A stretch of DNA of 64,000 nt. It comes from Acephala macrosclerotiorum. Lineage: Eukaryota > Ascomycota > Leotiomycetes > Helotiales > Mollisiaceae. Positions 32,792 through 44,106 of this stretch are shown here, in pieces. Numbering within the stretch: the first letter of the stretch is position 1; each line of letters begins with the position of its first letter. Both the position numbers and the translations under genes were made by a program. The notes beneath the pieces are model-generated. The model had not been told where the DNA came from, ran no database searches, and saw only the letters and a list, made by a program, of their open reading frames with translations. Where the stretch lies: positions 62,001 to 126,000 of the forward strand of contig MU119220.1 in assembly GCA_014904845.1 (NCBI GenBank), in the 5' to 3' direction.

Positions 32792-34835
32792 TCATTTCAA
32801 GTCAAACACCTGCATCTCAGCTTGATGCTGGTCATTCCAGAACTCTCCCTTCATGATACCATGAATGTATGCCTCTCCAACAAGCCGATAGCCGCCTTCA
32901 AACGGCCTCAAAATGACCGGTACCGTGCCACCTTCTAGAAGACAGACCAAATCTCCAACACAAGAATGCATGTGTGCTCGGCCTACGTACCCCATGCTCG
33001 TAACGACAATGCGCCGATACAGTCTGAATAATGCTAAAGAATTGATGAAACTGGCAAGGACATCATCAACAGTGGCAGGTGCTCCATGATAGACGATGTC
33101 CTTTCGAGGCAATTTGAGTTTCCGAGGTGGGGATTTGCTAGGATCCTGGTACTGCGCCCATTGTGCGAGAGGACGTCCGTAAATGAGGTAACGGCCAGTT
33201 GCACAGACTCGCGACTGTATCTTCGCCGACCTCTTGGCCAGGATAGACTGACCGGGTTTGGACCAGAGTCTTTGGAAAGAGAAGTAAGCAGGCACTGACT
33301 CGATGCTGGCCGAGGACGGTTTCTCGGGACTTTGGTCCAAAATGCTGTACCAAATTGCATTGTACAACTCTGCTTCAGTTCCATACACGTTATGCTGGAT
33401 GGTAAATTCTGTTTGTTCAGGTTCCTGTTGGGCATTGAGAAAGCTGGTGCGATGGTTGTGAGACCCTCCGCAGTATGTTTCCGACAAGCTTTGTATAGTG
33501 TCGAAGACATAGCCGGGAATAGACAGGGTCAACCGATCTGGTGATAGTTTTGGTTTTGAGAATGAACTCCCGCACGCTTTGTATTGGCCGTACACTAGCT
33601 GATTTGCTCCTTGACTTTGCCAAGTGCTGGCCCCTGTTCCTCAGAAACTTCAAGTTAGCAAACCGTTCTCATATGTCAGGGAGAAAAGCTACATCTTATA
33701 CAATCCTGATAGGCACGTATCTTGTATGACCAGCCTCCGGAGATGTTACATACAAAGAGAAAAATGAATGTATTCTAAGTGTCTGAGACTTACAATCTAT
33801 AACCCACGACTGGAGTTCCGGTCTCCTTTCAAGTTTTGGGTTGCCAACGCATATAGAGTCCATCCTTCCTTTCCTATTTCTGTAATGGATGAGGGTTGCG
33901 ATGGTCAAGTCTCGAAGTAGGTTGTCCAGAGTCTGGTTGTAATTTGGGTGTGGCACAAGGTCGGGACCGTCATGACACAGACCCAAGACTGCGAAAATCT
34001 TGTCCAGAGGCTCAGATGTCACAGAAAGGCTTGACAAGCATAGCGCCTTATGAAGGGAGAGTTTCGAACTCTTGGCTCCAGACACTCGAACTTCCTCCGT
34101 AAGTTCTCGGATCCGGAGGATACACTTAATCTCAGGCAATCCGCTGAGATCTCTGAAGGCAGAGTACTCCTCGAACAACCTTTTTATGCAGGCTGATAGC
34201 ACTTCTAAAGTAATGGAGTGCTTTCCCCACCAGAACCATACTGCATTTGAAAGGGACAACTCCTGGATGATCCACGTCCGTCGCCAGTAGGGAGAAGCTA
34301 GGAATGGAGCAATTGATGCTCTCCAATTGTGTTGTCTCCTCTTCCGGGATAATCGAAGGGTTTTGAAATGTGCTTTATGGTCGTTCTCGCGCTGAGAGGA
34401 GATCTTGGTCATGCAATTGCATGCTGACTCCGCTTGACCACGTTCATCTGGACCAAGCCAGGAAATCGTCTTTTGGCTGTATTTATAGATATCTCCCATT
34501 CGAAGAATTTGGCGTCCTTTTTCGTCATTATCCCCTTGATTGATACACAATGCATCTACCCAGATCACATCGAATCCTCTTCGCCTGAATTCATGAAGTG
34601 CAGCCCACAAGTTTTCGGCAACAGATACACAATATCCATCAACGAAAATGGACTTTGAGTTGCTAGGATCTCCCCAACAGTAAGATAACGCCACGTATCG
34701 GTAGTTACCGGCGCGTTGCTGGCATTGGGAATGCACGAGATTGCAGCGAATTGCCTCAAATGCAGCGCCGGGCAGAATATTGAGAAGGCGGATCTCCTGG
34801 GTGGCTTCATCAAGAGGCCTGTATGGGTACGACAT
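32792..34835 (-). CDS. HET-domain (heterokaryon incompatibility) protein
   Basis: Two exons, 34835-33794 and 33633-32792, 627 residues. The HET (TIR-related) domain occupies roughly residues 45-200: YRYVALSYCWGD, DVIWVDALCINQGDNDEK and YWRRTWIIQELSLS are its three conserved blocks. The C-terminal third contains the usual GRAHMHSCVGDLVCLLEGG segment and the closing RLVGEAYIHGIMKGEFW. The intron is 160 nt, longer than others here; splicing T|GG gives WVIDWASTWQ, the pattern expected in the family. Such proteins trigger cell death in vegetative incompatibility when paired with a non-self partner; which partner is unknown. Confidence 0.9.
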
Positions 34836-35497
34836 TCTGAGGAATTGGAGCCCTTTCGCTGATATGGCTCGCGGTGTTCAAATTGAACAACGCAGAGCAC
34901 CACATGCAGTTGTCATGATACGGGACGTAGTTTGCAAAGGGAATTCGAATCGGAAGTTGAGCTGTATCAGCTGATGCAGCTCGGTATCAGCTCCTGGAAC
35001 TTGGGGGTATGTTTTACTCGAATCTTGCGGCTTCAATCTAGGTGTTGGCGTATACCCTGGGCTTTGCAATGCTTTGGTGAGTCGCTCTTCTGGAACACCG
35101 CGAGATGGTTTATCATTGGGGTTCGAGACTATGTTCTGATGTTGTTGGATGTTGGATTTGTGCAGGATCCTTCGCTGCGAGGTGCATCTAGCCCCGCTGT
35201 TTCAGCAATATCAGAACCTGATTGGCTGACTTGCAAACTATGACCTTTGAGACCTCCTCGTCAAAATTTTGGCCCATTAAAGTAACGAGAGTTCGATTCT
35301 TCCGTAATTTTTATCATTTTAAGAGCCTAGAGGTTCCCCCTTCATAATTGAAAATTCTACACCTTCTACGAGAATCTACCGGAGCACTTGTCTTCCTTCT
35401 CACACGGACGAAGCGAGCAGGGGTTACCGTCTCTCTTCCTCTCGCAGATGCGTCCTTCCATATTCTGTTATGACTTGAGACATCGACTGACCCTTTC
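34836..35497. other. Intergenic region, nothing recognised
   Basis: HET promoter side. A 100-codon plus-strand frame at 34,932-35,243 is judged chance. Confidence 0.5.
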
Positions 35498-36327
35498 CTA
35501 TGCTCCCCATTCAAGAGATGGCCTTGACAGCTCAAATGTGTCTCTGACGCGTCCATATTGAATGCCTCCTAACTGCACCAGCTGTCTCAACGAAGTAAGT
35601 TGAATATCCTCTCTCGACTCGTGGATTGCATCCTCTCTAGCCCAAAACCTCGTGCCCTCAATTATGGCCAACGATCCTGTCGAGTTTCCAGTTTCCTTGG
35701 CACCATGATAGTCCAGCTCTTTCATCTCCAATAGTCTGCCTCGATAGAGAAAACCGCTTCCTTGACCTGTTCTGACTTCACAGTTGATGATCGCTCCGGA
35801 GTCAATCCGGAAAGTCCCCATTCAGAGATTCCATGCGGGACATCAAGAGAGATCGCGTTGACAGCTTCAAACATCTGTTCAGAGACAATATTGATCATAC
35901 ATTCTACAGTCTCCTCGAGGCTCCGTCGAGTATCCTTCGGTCTCGAAGCACGTACGCTGAAGCCAACGACAAAAGTTGGCGGATCATGGTCGACTACTTG
36001 GAAGTAGCTAAATGGCGCCAGATTCTCCTCGCCAGTCTTTGAGACGGTGCTCACGAAACTTATAGGACGTGGGATGCCAGATTTGAGAAGTTTGTAGTGG
36101 AATATCATGCGCCGGTCTTGTGCGAAAGGATCGATCTCGATGTGCGAGCTAGAAAGAGAAGCTGAAGAAGAGAGTTCTGATCCATATTTCCACTGAGGAT
36201 TTGGAGATCGAGTCGTGATGACTGGAAGTGATGAATCGAAAGGCTCACGGCTCGCTTGGACCTTCTTGAAGTCCGCGTACTTGAGCTTCAGCACAAAGGG
36301 GCTTGGAACGTTGTTACTGCTTGACAT
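35498..36327 (-). pseudogene. Flavin reductase-like (FMN-binding split-barrel) gene with a frameshift
   Basis: Sequence resembles the fungal flavoprotein family with a FMN-binding split barrel: IPRPISFVSTVSKTGEENLAPFSYFQVVDHDPP and AISLDVPHGISEWGLSGL, then VKEAVFSIEA. There the frame ends after DYWR and TGA, while the family continues with LLEMKELDYHG..IIEGTRFWAREDAIHE in another frame down to the stop at 35498. A one-base loss near 35,733-35,739 explains it; no intron fits so small a shift. The start is the Met at 36327 (MSSSNNVPSPF) or 33 codons upstream at 36426. Either a recent null allele or a sequencing error in an otherwise intact gene. Confidence 0.75.
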
Positions 36328-36599
36328 TCTGCATTGCCAGAGCGGAGAAACGAATGTTCTTACTCCCACAGAGGTGACTGCTGACTTGCAGACGTCTTCC
36401 TTGCGAATGAAAAGATATGGTCTCATATTTATGTTTCAAGAGGGGGGACAAAACACAACGACAAGATGAATTGAGGTACCATTGAAGAAGTTCCGCCAAC
36501 GAAGAAGATCAACATTCGCCTAACTAACAATATAGTTAACTTCAGATCATCATGAGAAGAAGGCCTCTATAATTTTCTGCGTCTGAAAAACGCCTGATG

Positions 36600-37480
36600 G
36601 ACTATGGTTTAAATTTCTGCATTCAAATCGGCAATATCACTCATCTCTGCCAACCCAACCCGACCTCTCAACTTGTCACCGACGCAACCTTAATGTCATT
36701 AATACAAAATTTCCAATCCTTCTTCCCATCATCAGTCTCAGCCCAAAACTCCATCGCATTAATACGTTCCGGCCACCATCCCCACCCACCTCGCAAAATC
36801 AAAAACCAACATCCTCTGGTACCCCACCCTCCAATATATCGCAAAGGCCTGATACATAGTTACGACCTTTCCATCCATGATCTTAAAGCCGTTGACGTTC
36901 AACGTTAGACATCGTGGAACGAGACCGAGAGCTTTGATTAAGAGGCTTTAGACGTGGAAATAAGATAGATCGGTTGAGTTTGAGGGGTTCAGCATGAGGC
37001 GGGGCCATGGTCCGCTAGAAGGGCGGGTCCCGAGGAGAGCGTTTGGAAGGGAGGTTGCGCAGTTGTTGTCTTCGGGTGGGAAGAGACCGGCTTTGGAGGC
37101 GAGGAAGGGATTGAAACTTAGAAGCTAGTGAGGTTGAAGGAAGCGTAGTGGGAGATGTTGCCGACCGGTTGTGAGAGGTAGGTGTCGTGGAACTGGATTG
37201 GGTGTCGGCATGTTCGATGGAGGGAAATTTGACTGTGAATCGAGGGGAAACAGATTGCTACGCATGCTAGTATTGGATGAGCATACTGTTAAGGTAGTAT
37301 TGATTCGTTCTGAAGCTTTGATCGAATCTTGCTGCGTGGTTTGATGGGACTCTATGATCATAATCTCGACGTCCGACTGGGTGAGGACTTTCTGGTCCAG
37401 ACCTCAGGAAGTGGATACCGCCATCACCATGGCGAGCAAAATCGCAAGAGCTTGCTGAGAAATTCTTTGCATCTTTCAAC
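36600..37480 (-). pseudogene. Relic of a secreted-protein gene
   Basis: Minus-strand coding-like blocks in shifting frames: a hydrophobic leader near 37,440 (ALAILLAMVMAVSTS then TGA); HDTYLSQPVGNISHYASFNLTSF near 37,190-37,110; FNPFLASKAGLFPPEDNNCATSLPN and GPWPRLMLNPSNSTDLSYFHV then TAA near 37,110-36,950; NVNGFKIMDGKVVTMYQAF near 36,900-36,840; and WGWWPERINAMEFWAETDDG then DWKFCINDIKV near 36,790-36,690. Tryptophan- and Asn-Ser/Thr-rich blocks suggest a secreted, glycosylated protein. I cannot name the family. Confidence 0.5.
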
Positions 37481-38360
37481 TTCTCAAATGATGATAAATG
37501 AAAACGAAGAAACGAAGAAACGAGTCGGTCATGTCAAAGATTCCCCTCCTTGAAGTTTCTGGAGGTGGTGTAGATGCCTAGGATGCTGATCAGGATCTGC
37601 ATCACAACGTCGCACACCTACGTCATTATCCAAGCGACTTCACCTGAGTTTGAGAGGCGTTCGAAATCAAACACTAAGTAAGGGCAGCAGTATGGAATAT
37701 TCAGAACCTTCTACTTTATGATAAGTGAAACAGTGAGAGCTTCTCAAGTCGAAAGCTCAATTCGTCGCTCTGGCTTGATGTGCAAATTAAGCGACACAAA
37801 GTGCCAAATGCGATTGTCCCTAACTCTGAAGGGTACTTTGGAGAGAACTCGAAATGGAAGTAGTATTTAATGACGTTCAATAAATATCCTGATTGACTGC
37901 TCGGCCCTCATGTTCTCGATTATCGAGTCTTCCCGAAAGTCCTACACCCTCTAGTGCATTGATGAGTGCTATTTTCGAACATTGCGAGCCTCCTCGGCTC
38001 AGGGTTTGAACTTTCATTGATTCAAATGCTAGCGAATCCCCTCTCGCATCTGCCGCAGGCAAAAACTTTCACAACAGGCACTGCATTAATTATTTGACCG
38101 TGAAGTGATGTTCATCCCAGCGAATTGAGCAATTCCTGGGAGGCAAAAGGAGTAGCGAGTCCTCGGCAACCATGACATAGCTAAAAATTTTAAAATGACC
38201 AAACAACTCCAACACAACAACTCTTGTGGATCGATGCTTAGAATCTTCGAAATCTAAAGTTCTGATTTAACCACTTTCTACCGATCGGCCCACCCGACAA
38301 AGACCGAAATCCACAGCGGGGCTTAATATAAAAAGTGCTATAAAAAATAAAAATAAAAAA
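37481..38360. other. Intergenic region left of the 5S gene
   Basis: No gene seen. The last 30 bp contain the A-rich run that is the 5S transcription terminator on the minus strand. Confidence 0.5.
38341..38360 (-). terminator. RNA polymerase III terminator of the 5S gene
   Basis: Read on the minus strand, the 5S gene is directly followed by runs of six, five and six T residues, separated by single A residues, as expected for Pol III termination. Confidence 0.75.
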
Positions 38361-38479
38361 ACATACAACAGCAGGTATTCGCTGGTGGTCACCCACCCAA
38401 CTACTAATCTGCCGATCTGAAGCTTGTGTATGGCAGAGCGGACGGGATGCCCAATGTTCTTCAGTCTATGGTCGTATGT
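38361..38479 (-). rRNA. 5S ribosomal RNA
   Basis: 119 nt, the usual fungal length. On the minus strand it starts ACATACGACCATAG and ends CCTGCTGTTGTATGT; the two ends pair as helix I. The Pol III internal-control region TTAGTAGTTGGGTGGGTGAC and ACCAGCGAATACC are as in other ascomycete 5S genes, as is CATCCCGTCCGCTC. Helix II (CTGAAG with CTTCAG) is compensated. It looks functional. Dispersed single 5S genes outside the rDNA repeat are normal in Pezizomycotina. Confidence 0.95.
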
Positions 38480-39052
38480 GGCAGAAGGATTTATTATTTA
38501 ATTATATATCTTTATGAGTTTTGCTATGCTTAGCAGAACCCTAAGCAAAATCGGTCTTAACAGCGCATGTAAGGTCTGTAAAGATCACCAAATGAGAATG
38601 AATAGGTAAGAAATGAATTATGATATGGCACTTACTATAAAGCTGAGTCTTGAGGGAGAGAAAGAGAGGGAAGGAAGAGGATGGGGTCACGTGATACAAA
38701 TTTGTTTCAGTCCAATCCAATCGCCGTTAATTCATTGATTCCTGGGGAATTTTTGGAAAGATGAAACTTTCATTTGACTCTTTAATGACTGACTGGCTAT
38801 CCGTGGTGTATAAGGTGGCTTGATGTACTAAGACCAAGAAGCACCATTGCTTTTATAATATGAGTAGTCTGAACGACGAAGAAGGGAAGCATTCGTAAAC
38901 CGAGATAAATACTGGCAACTCATGAGAAAGAATGAGTACTCTTCGTTCTATGAAGATTGATTAATACCAACTTTCTTGGGTCTTGGGCCTCGTTGATATA
39001 TGATTAACGAGGAACAAGCGACATTGAATGGTCCCTAGCAGCGAAGGACAAC
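38480..39052. other. Upstream flank of the 5S gene, nothing else seen
   Basis: AT-rich; the 3' side of the sialidase-like gene. No gene supported. Confidence 0.5.
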
Positions 39053-40497
39053 TCAAGGCAAGTCATCAATGTTCACAACACTAACCCAAATATTCTCCTT
39101 GTTTTCAGAATAAGCGGTCACGAGTGTATTACCGACTTGAACAGCAACTGGGTATGAGAATCCTTGGTTCTTATAGTCTTCCATTTCATCAGCACTGTTA
39201 TTGATTTGTCGGGTTTGAGACTTACCTCTCGTGTCTGGCGCTATCTTGTCGGATGCATTCGTCCTCAGAACTCCTACACTCTTGTAGGAAAGATCGCTGC
39301 CACGAGACACGGCGATGGTAAGTGGCTGTCGAATGAGCTCGGTGTTGTTTCTTGGGTTTGAAATCAGGTATCGACTTCGCTTATCAGATAATACGCCGAG
39401 GAATTGCTTCGTCTTTGCATCTGGGATGTTGGTTTCGTAGACCTAGGACAATATTAGTTCAGACCTTGGACATTCGAGAGGGCAGTTGGACCTTGTTCCC
39501 ATACGCTTCTTCAATGACTGGATACCAATCCTTTCCTTCCTTGTCGTAAGTCATTTCCCACCACACACGCATGGAATTATTGGTGGGACTGATATCTCTC
39601 CAAAACCTTTGCCAATACCCAGGGCCATCATCTTGCTCAATCCAAACCGAGTGCGTAACCTCCTGCAAACTGCTCCAATTATTCGCCGCATAAAGCTGGT
39701 CATTGTACAACCAAGCACTCCACGCCGGGACCTTCGCCGGTTCCGCTAGCTGAGCATTCATCTCATCAGCCTTCTCACAAAACTTCATCCCATATTTGGT
39801 CCCATACACCGTCTCATTATACAATTCAACATACGTCCAATTATTCTGATTCAGCCAACATGGATCCCCAATCGGCATTCCATCCATAGTTGAGAGCTGA
39901 CGAGCAATCCGTCCTGCTCCACGAGTTCCAGAACCAATGTCGCCCCAGCAGAAGAAATCTGTGGTCTCACCAACTCCCCAGATCTCATCACCGACTTCAA
40001 GGACTGCGAGACCGCCGATTGCTCGTTGCCAGATTGCTTCGTTGCACCAGTAGCTGAAGTTGGCGACGTTGGTTTGGTTAGTAAGGAGGGCCGCTGGAAG
40101 GATGGCGTGGCTGGGAGTCCAGGTGTAGCCGCCGTCGTGGGACATTGCTCCCCATAGTTCCATTCCCATAGAGTCTTCGTCTATGACTGCGCTTGAGTGG
40201 ACGAGGTAGACTGATTGTCCAACTGCTAGGAGCTGAGGATGGTGACTATACTGGGCAGAATCAGCAGACGAATCGCAGACACTGTTCCGCATAACCCACC
40301 GTTCTGCCGACGAGGGTCCCATTATATATCAGGACTTCTTTTTCGACTGGAATTTGATCCCAGCCGGCATACAAGACATCTGAATAATTCAGCGGAGGTG
40401 TCACTTGCCAGTATTCGTCAGGAGGAAGAATGCTAGCAAACGCGGAATACGCCAAAACAAGCAGCGAGAACATTGACGAGAACATCTTGAAAGTCAT
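39053..40497 (-). CDS. Secreted sialidase-like (six-bladed propeller) protein
   Basis: Exons 40497-40300, 40250-39492 and 39442-39053, 448 residues, introns 49 nt each. Signal peptide (MFSSMFSLLVLAYSAFA). The fold looks like a sialidase-superfamily propeller: TYSHHPQLLAVGQSVYLVHSS, an Asp-box-like SHDGGYTWTPSHAIL, SVWIEQDD.., and FSYPVAVQVGNTLVTAYSENKENIWV at the end. Sialic acid hydrolysis is not implied; fungal relatives act on KDN or other sugars, or have unknown substrates. The second donor could alternatively be 36 nt further on, at the AAG|GTCTGA site, adding 12 residues. Asn-rich glycosylation sites fit secretion. Confidence 0.78.
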
Positions 40498-41482
40498 GGT
40501 GAAGTCTTGGAAGATCTGAGTGCCTCTCCCATTTATTTAAGGAAGAAATTAGACTATATAGTATCTTCCTTTATCTGCACGTTACTTCTCGTAGTCATGC
40601 TGTCAACTTCGATAACGCTGTGCATGACGCCAGCGATGCTCCACCATGCCGATGCAACTTTGCTCCTAGATATGAGAGACTGTCCATTTTTGAGCGAAGG
40701 TACAGGATAGTCTTTTGAAGGCATTCCGAAATGTAACGTTCAATTTCGACCCCACTTTTGCTTAGTGAGGAGTCGGTGATCTGCAGCGCTTTGGGAAGCT
40801 TGACATATCTTGCACCTAGCAGCGATGCAAGAACGATGTTCGGTCCCATAGACATGAGAAGTATCAGAGAGGAAGTAGTGAAGTGGTGAGGATCTAGAAA
40901 AGTTATGGTTCGAATATTTGATCACGAGAGGGTCGACCATCGGGTCGTGCAATCTGCGACTCACAATAATTTCCAACGCTCAACGTGTGAAGTCGTGAAA
41001 CCAGACTCAAGGCTTAACAATACGATCATAAGCTGGGTTTTCGACTTCTCTTCAGACCTCTTTTCGGCTTTTTAATCCTTTCACCTTGGTAAGGAAGCTA
41101 CGCTTCTATAGCGAACATTTGTGAATTGCCGATTCACACTTGTTCATATGATATTTACGGCACACAATGACCGAAATACACGCAGTAACCGAATCTCCGG
41201 CGACACATGGGACACTTATTCCTGTACTGGTGCAGATGTGACAGACAGAACCCCTGAATAGCCCTCTTGCAAAAAGAAAGTTTGAACCTCGGCTTGTTTC
41301 CCCACACCAAATAGCCGCAAGCGAGGCGAGCCCCAACTCCACCTCAAGCTTATGCACCCCAGATAACCCCTCCAGTTACCATGACTCTCTCAATTTCTAT
41401 CTTGAACTTTATTCTTCTCATCTATTCCAACCCCCCTGAACCCTGAACCCTCTTTATCCATTGATACACGAATACCGCAACA
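40498..41482. other. Divergent intergenic region
   Basis: About 985 bp between the sialidase-like and nitronate monooxygenase starts. C/T-rich just before 41,483. No gene seen. Confidence 0.5.
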
Positions 41483-42535
41483 ATGGCATCCCAGGGCCCC
41501 ATAACCACCCCCCTCACCCAACTTCTCAACATCAAACACCCCATACTCCTCGCCGGCATGGCGCGCACCTCAGGTGGCCCTTTAGCAGCAGCCGTATCCA
41601 ACGCCGGCGGCCTAGGCTGCATCGGCGGGCTGGGATATACACCTACGCAACTCCGCGAAATCATCCATGAACTAAAAGCCAACCTCTCTTCTCCCTCTCT
41701 CTCTTTTGGAGTCGATCTCGCATTACCGAAAGTCGGGGAAGGGGCTAGGAAGACGAATCATGATTATACGCATGGACAGTTGGATGAGTTGATTACGGTT
41801 ACGATTGAGGAGGGGGCCAAGTTGTTTATTTCTGCTGTTGGAATTCCGCCTCTGCATGTTATCGAGAGACTTCATAAGGCGGGAATACTAGTGATGAATA
41901 TGGTGGGGGCGCCGAAGCATGCGAAGAAGGCACTAGATGCGGGGGTTGATATTGTTTGTGCGCAGGGTGGAGAGGGAGGGGGACATACGGGCGCTATTCC
42001 GAATTCGATTTTGATTCCTGCGGTTTGTGATGTTGCGAAGTTGTATAAGCCGAAGATGTTGGGGGGACAACCTGCGTTGGTTGTTGCTGCGGGAGGAATA
42101 CATAATGGGAGGAGTTTGGCGAGTAGCTTGATGCAAGGGGCGACTGGAGTTTGGGTTGGGACAAGATTCGTCGCAAGTATTGAGGCGGGATGTAGCCAGG
42201 CGCATAAGGACAGTGTGGTTAGTGCTACGTTTGAGGATACGATCAGGACGTTGGTGGTTAGTGGGAGACCGCTGAGATGTAGGAGGAATGAGTGGACTGA
42301 TAAATGGGAAGCTCAACCTGAGAAGATCAAGGAATTGACTGAGAAGGGTGTGGTACCCATCGAGTTCGACATGGAGGCTGGGAACGATGTTGATATTCCA
42401 CACTTGATGGGTGTCGTGGCTGGAGTAGTCCAAGAAATCAAGCCCGCAAAACAGATCGTGGACGATATGGTCTCGGAAGCTGTTGAGCAACTGAAACAGG
42501 CACGGACATTCTTGGGAGGACGAAGCAAGCTGTGA
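41483..42535 (+). CDS. Nitronate monooxygenase (2-nitropropane dioxygenase family)
   Basis: FMN-dependent TIM-barrel enzyme oxidising alkyl nitronates. Intronless, 350 residues, full length. Signatures: IKHPILLAGMARTSGGPLAA, VSNAGGLGCIGG (FMN phosphate region), AQGGEGGGHTGAI, PALVVAAGGIHNGRSLA and GATGVWVGTRFVA, all in canonical order. Third-codon choice shifts from C-rich in the first 70 codons to G/T-rich afterwards, a curiosity without obvious meaning. Probably cytosolic: no presequence. Confidence 0.95.
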   Translation: MASQGPITTPLTQLLNIKHPILLAGMARTSGGPLAAAVSNAGGLGCIGGLGYTPTQLREIIHELKANLSSPSLSFGVDLALPKVGEGARKTNHDYTHGQLDELITVTIEEGAKLFISAVGIPPLHVIERLHKAGILVMNMVGAPKHAKKALDAGVDIVCAQGGEGGGHTGAIPNSILIPAVCDVAKLYKPKMLGGQPALVVAAGGIHNGRSLASSLMQGATGVWVGTRFVASIEAGCSQAHKDSVVSATFEDTIRTLVVSGRPLRCRRNEWTDKWEAQPEKIKELTEKGVVPIEFDMEAGNDVDIPHLMGVVAGVVQEIKPAKQIVDDMVSEAVEQLKQARTFLGGRSKL

Positions 42536-42762
42536 GGAAGGACATGACGATCTATACTAAAAATATTTAATGATTATGAAGGCAGAGAAGCTCTGCAAAT
42601 TTATTGATTGACATAGCAAGCTCCTATAAACACCAAATCCACCAGCAGCGAGCACTTCGCATGCTTTATATAACGCCATTCATCTGTGACCACCCTAAGA
42701 AACCTCAGCAGTAGTATAAGGAATCTTGCATGATTCAAGGCGGAAAGTATAACACAGTCTGC

Positions 42763-44106
42763 TCAGCCAAAATATGGCAATCTAGCAGGCACAAACTCCC
42801 CACCTTGTACCACAGGAGGTCGATTCTCTTTGTCCACCTCGGCAGCAATAGGCAGAGAAGCTGGGCCTGGTTCTGAATATTCCTGGTCCTGCTGGACATT
42901 CACATCGGCCCTCTCTTCTGGAGCTGGAACCTCTGCCTCGATGTTCTCAACGGTTGGGGGTTCTATTTTTGTCTCAGTGATTGTTGTTTCTGATCCCTCT
43001 CCTACATGAAGTCCACGCTCCATGGCTAGCTTAGCAGCTGCTTGCCGCTTCCTTTCCACTTCTTGTTCCTCCTCATGCCGGACTCTCTCCTCTTCTTGTT
43101 GTAGGTCTGTCAACGACGGGACCTTTACGAGGCCGGGGCTTGCCATGTCGGGTGTGTGGGTCAGAGAAGAGGAGCTTGTACGGCCAGCTCCAGGTCTCGA
43201 CTGTGATGGCAGCGTCGTCCTTGACATAGTCCTCGAGGCATTTCTAGACCCAGATGGCCTCTTTCCCTTGCTACTCCTAGTCTTCCCACTGCTTCTATCG
43301 TCTGCCGTGTTGGTCATTCTCCTCTCGAGCACCATCGCAAATTCATCGTCTAGAGGAACTGCATCGTCTTCTCCATCGCTCGGGAATAGGTCGCCTCGGG
43401 ATCGGAACGAATCTGATGTCTCGCCAGAGCTCGCGGTAGAGCTGCGATTTCTGGTATGCCCTTTCGTCCCATCTCTCTCGTCTTCGTCATGGTCCCCCAT
43501 GAGAGGCTCCCCCTCATCTTCCCTAATCTCAGTCCCCCTTGCTCCCGGATGATCCTGCAAATCTGCCGCGCTGGGTTTATATCTCAACGTCCCACCCAAC
43601 TTAAACGGTAGCCTCCCCAAAAAGCCCAAAGCACTCGTACTCGGTATAACAGTCGGATCAGGATCCAAACTCTTCCTCCTCGGTCTCGTACCATAGCTCA
43701 TCCCCCTTTTCCTCCTCGGAGCCTGATCAGTCCTATCACTAGGACCACTATGTGAACCACTCCCAGCCAGCAGCCGATCCAATTCATCATTCCCCCAACC
43801 ACCTAACACACCTCTATTTCCAAGACTTTCATCTTCGTCCCAATCATCGTAGAAATCGAAACTTAATTCAGCTCTCCCTCTTGTTCGTCCTCGTTCGCGC
43901 AATCGTCGCGCTCTCTCGTCTCGGTCTCCGCAACATTGTCCGGTGCATTGTTCAAAGCTGGATGCGATTGAGGATAGACATGGATTAATGTATTTATGTT
44001 GAAAGGTCCATATTCCAGCTGCGGCGTTCTCGGTTGCTGACTCTGCGTTTTGGGAGATTTGGTTCCAGGTCTGTCGAATTCGGGGATCTTCGAGTAGAGG
44101 TGCCAT
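42763..44106 (-). CDS. Uncharacterised mostly disordered protein
   Basis: Single exon, 447 residues from the Met at 44106 (MAPLLEDPRIRQTWNQI); an in-frame Met 25 codons upstream is less likely. The first 130 residues are conserved-looking: a helix, KYINPCLSSIASSFEQCTG, CCGDRDERARRLRERGR, FDFYDDWDEDE and GWGNDELDRLLAGSG. The rest is Ser/Arg/Glu-rich and disordered, with a Glu/Arg coiled segment (EEERVRHEEEQEVERKRQ). I recall ascomycete counterparts without assigned function. Confidence 0.75.
   Translation of the reverse strand: MAPLLEDPRIRQTWNQISQNAESATENAAAGIWTFQHKYINPCLSSIASSFEQCTGQCCGDRDERARRLRERGRTRGRAELSFDFYDDWDEDESLGNRGVLGGWGNDELDRLLAGSGSHSGPSDRTDQAPRRKRGMSYGTRPRRKSLDPDPTVIPSTSALGFLGRLPFKLGGTLRYKPSAADLQDHPGARGTEIREDEGEPLMGDHDEDERDGTKGHTRNRSSTASSGETSDSFRSRGDLFPSDGEDDAVPLDDEFAMVLERRMTNTADDRSSGKTRSSKGKRPSGSRNASRTMSRTTLPSQSRPGAGRTSSSSLTHTPDMASPGLVKVPSLTDLQQEEERVRHEEEQEVERKRQAAAKLAMERGLHVGEGSETTITETKIEPPTVENIEAEVPAPEERADVNVQQDQEYSEPGPASLPIAAEVDKENRPPVVQGGEFVPARLPYFG

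Noticed and set aside
35260..35310. GAGTTCGATTCTTC, resembling a tRNA B box
   Set aside because: No matching A box, anticodon stem or acceptor pairing around it.
39200..39232. GTAAGT..AACAG as an intron in the sialidase-like gene
   Set aside because: Only 31 nt and not a multiple of three; the open frame continues correctly if it is left as coding.
43022..43552. 176-codon plus-strand frame rich in Ser/Leu
   Set aside because: Antisense shadow of the Ser/Arg/Glu-rich minus-strand protein at 42,763-44,106.
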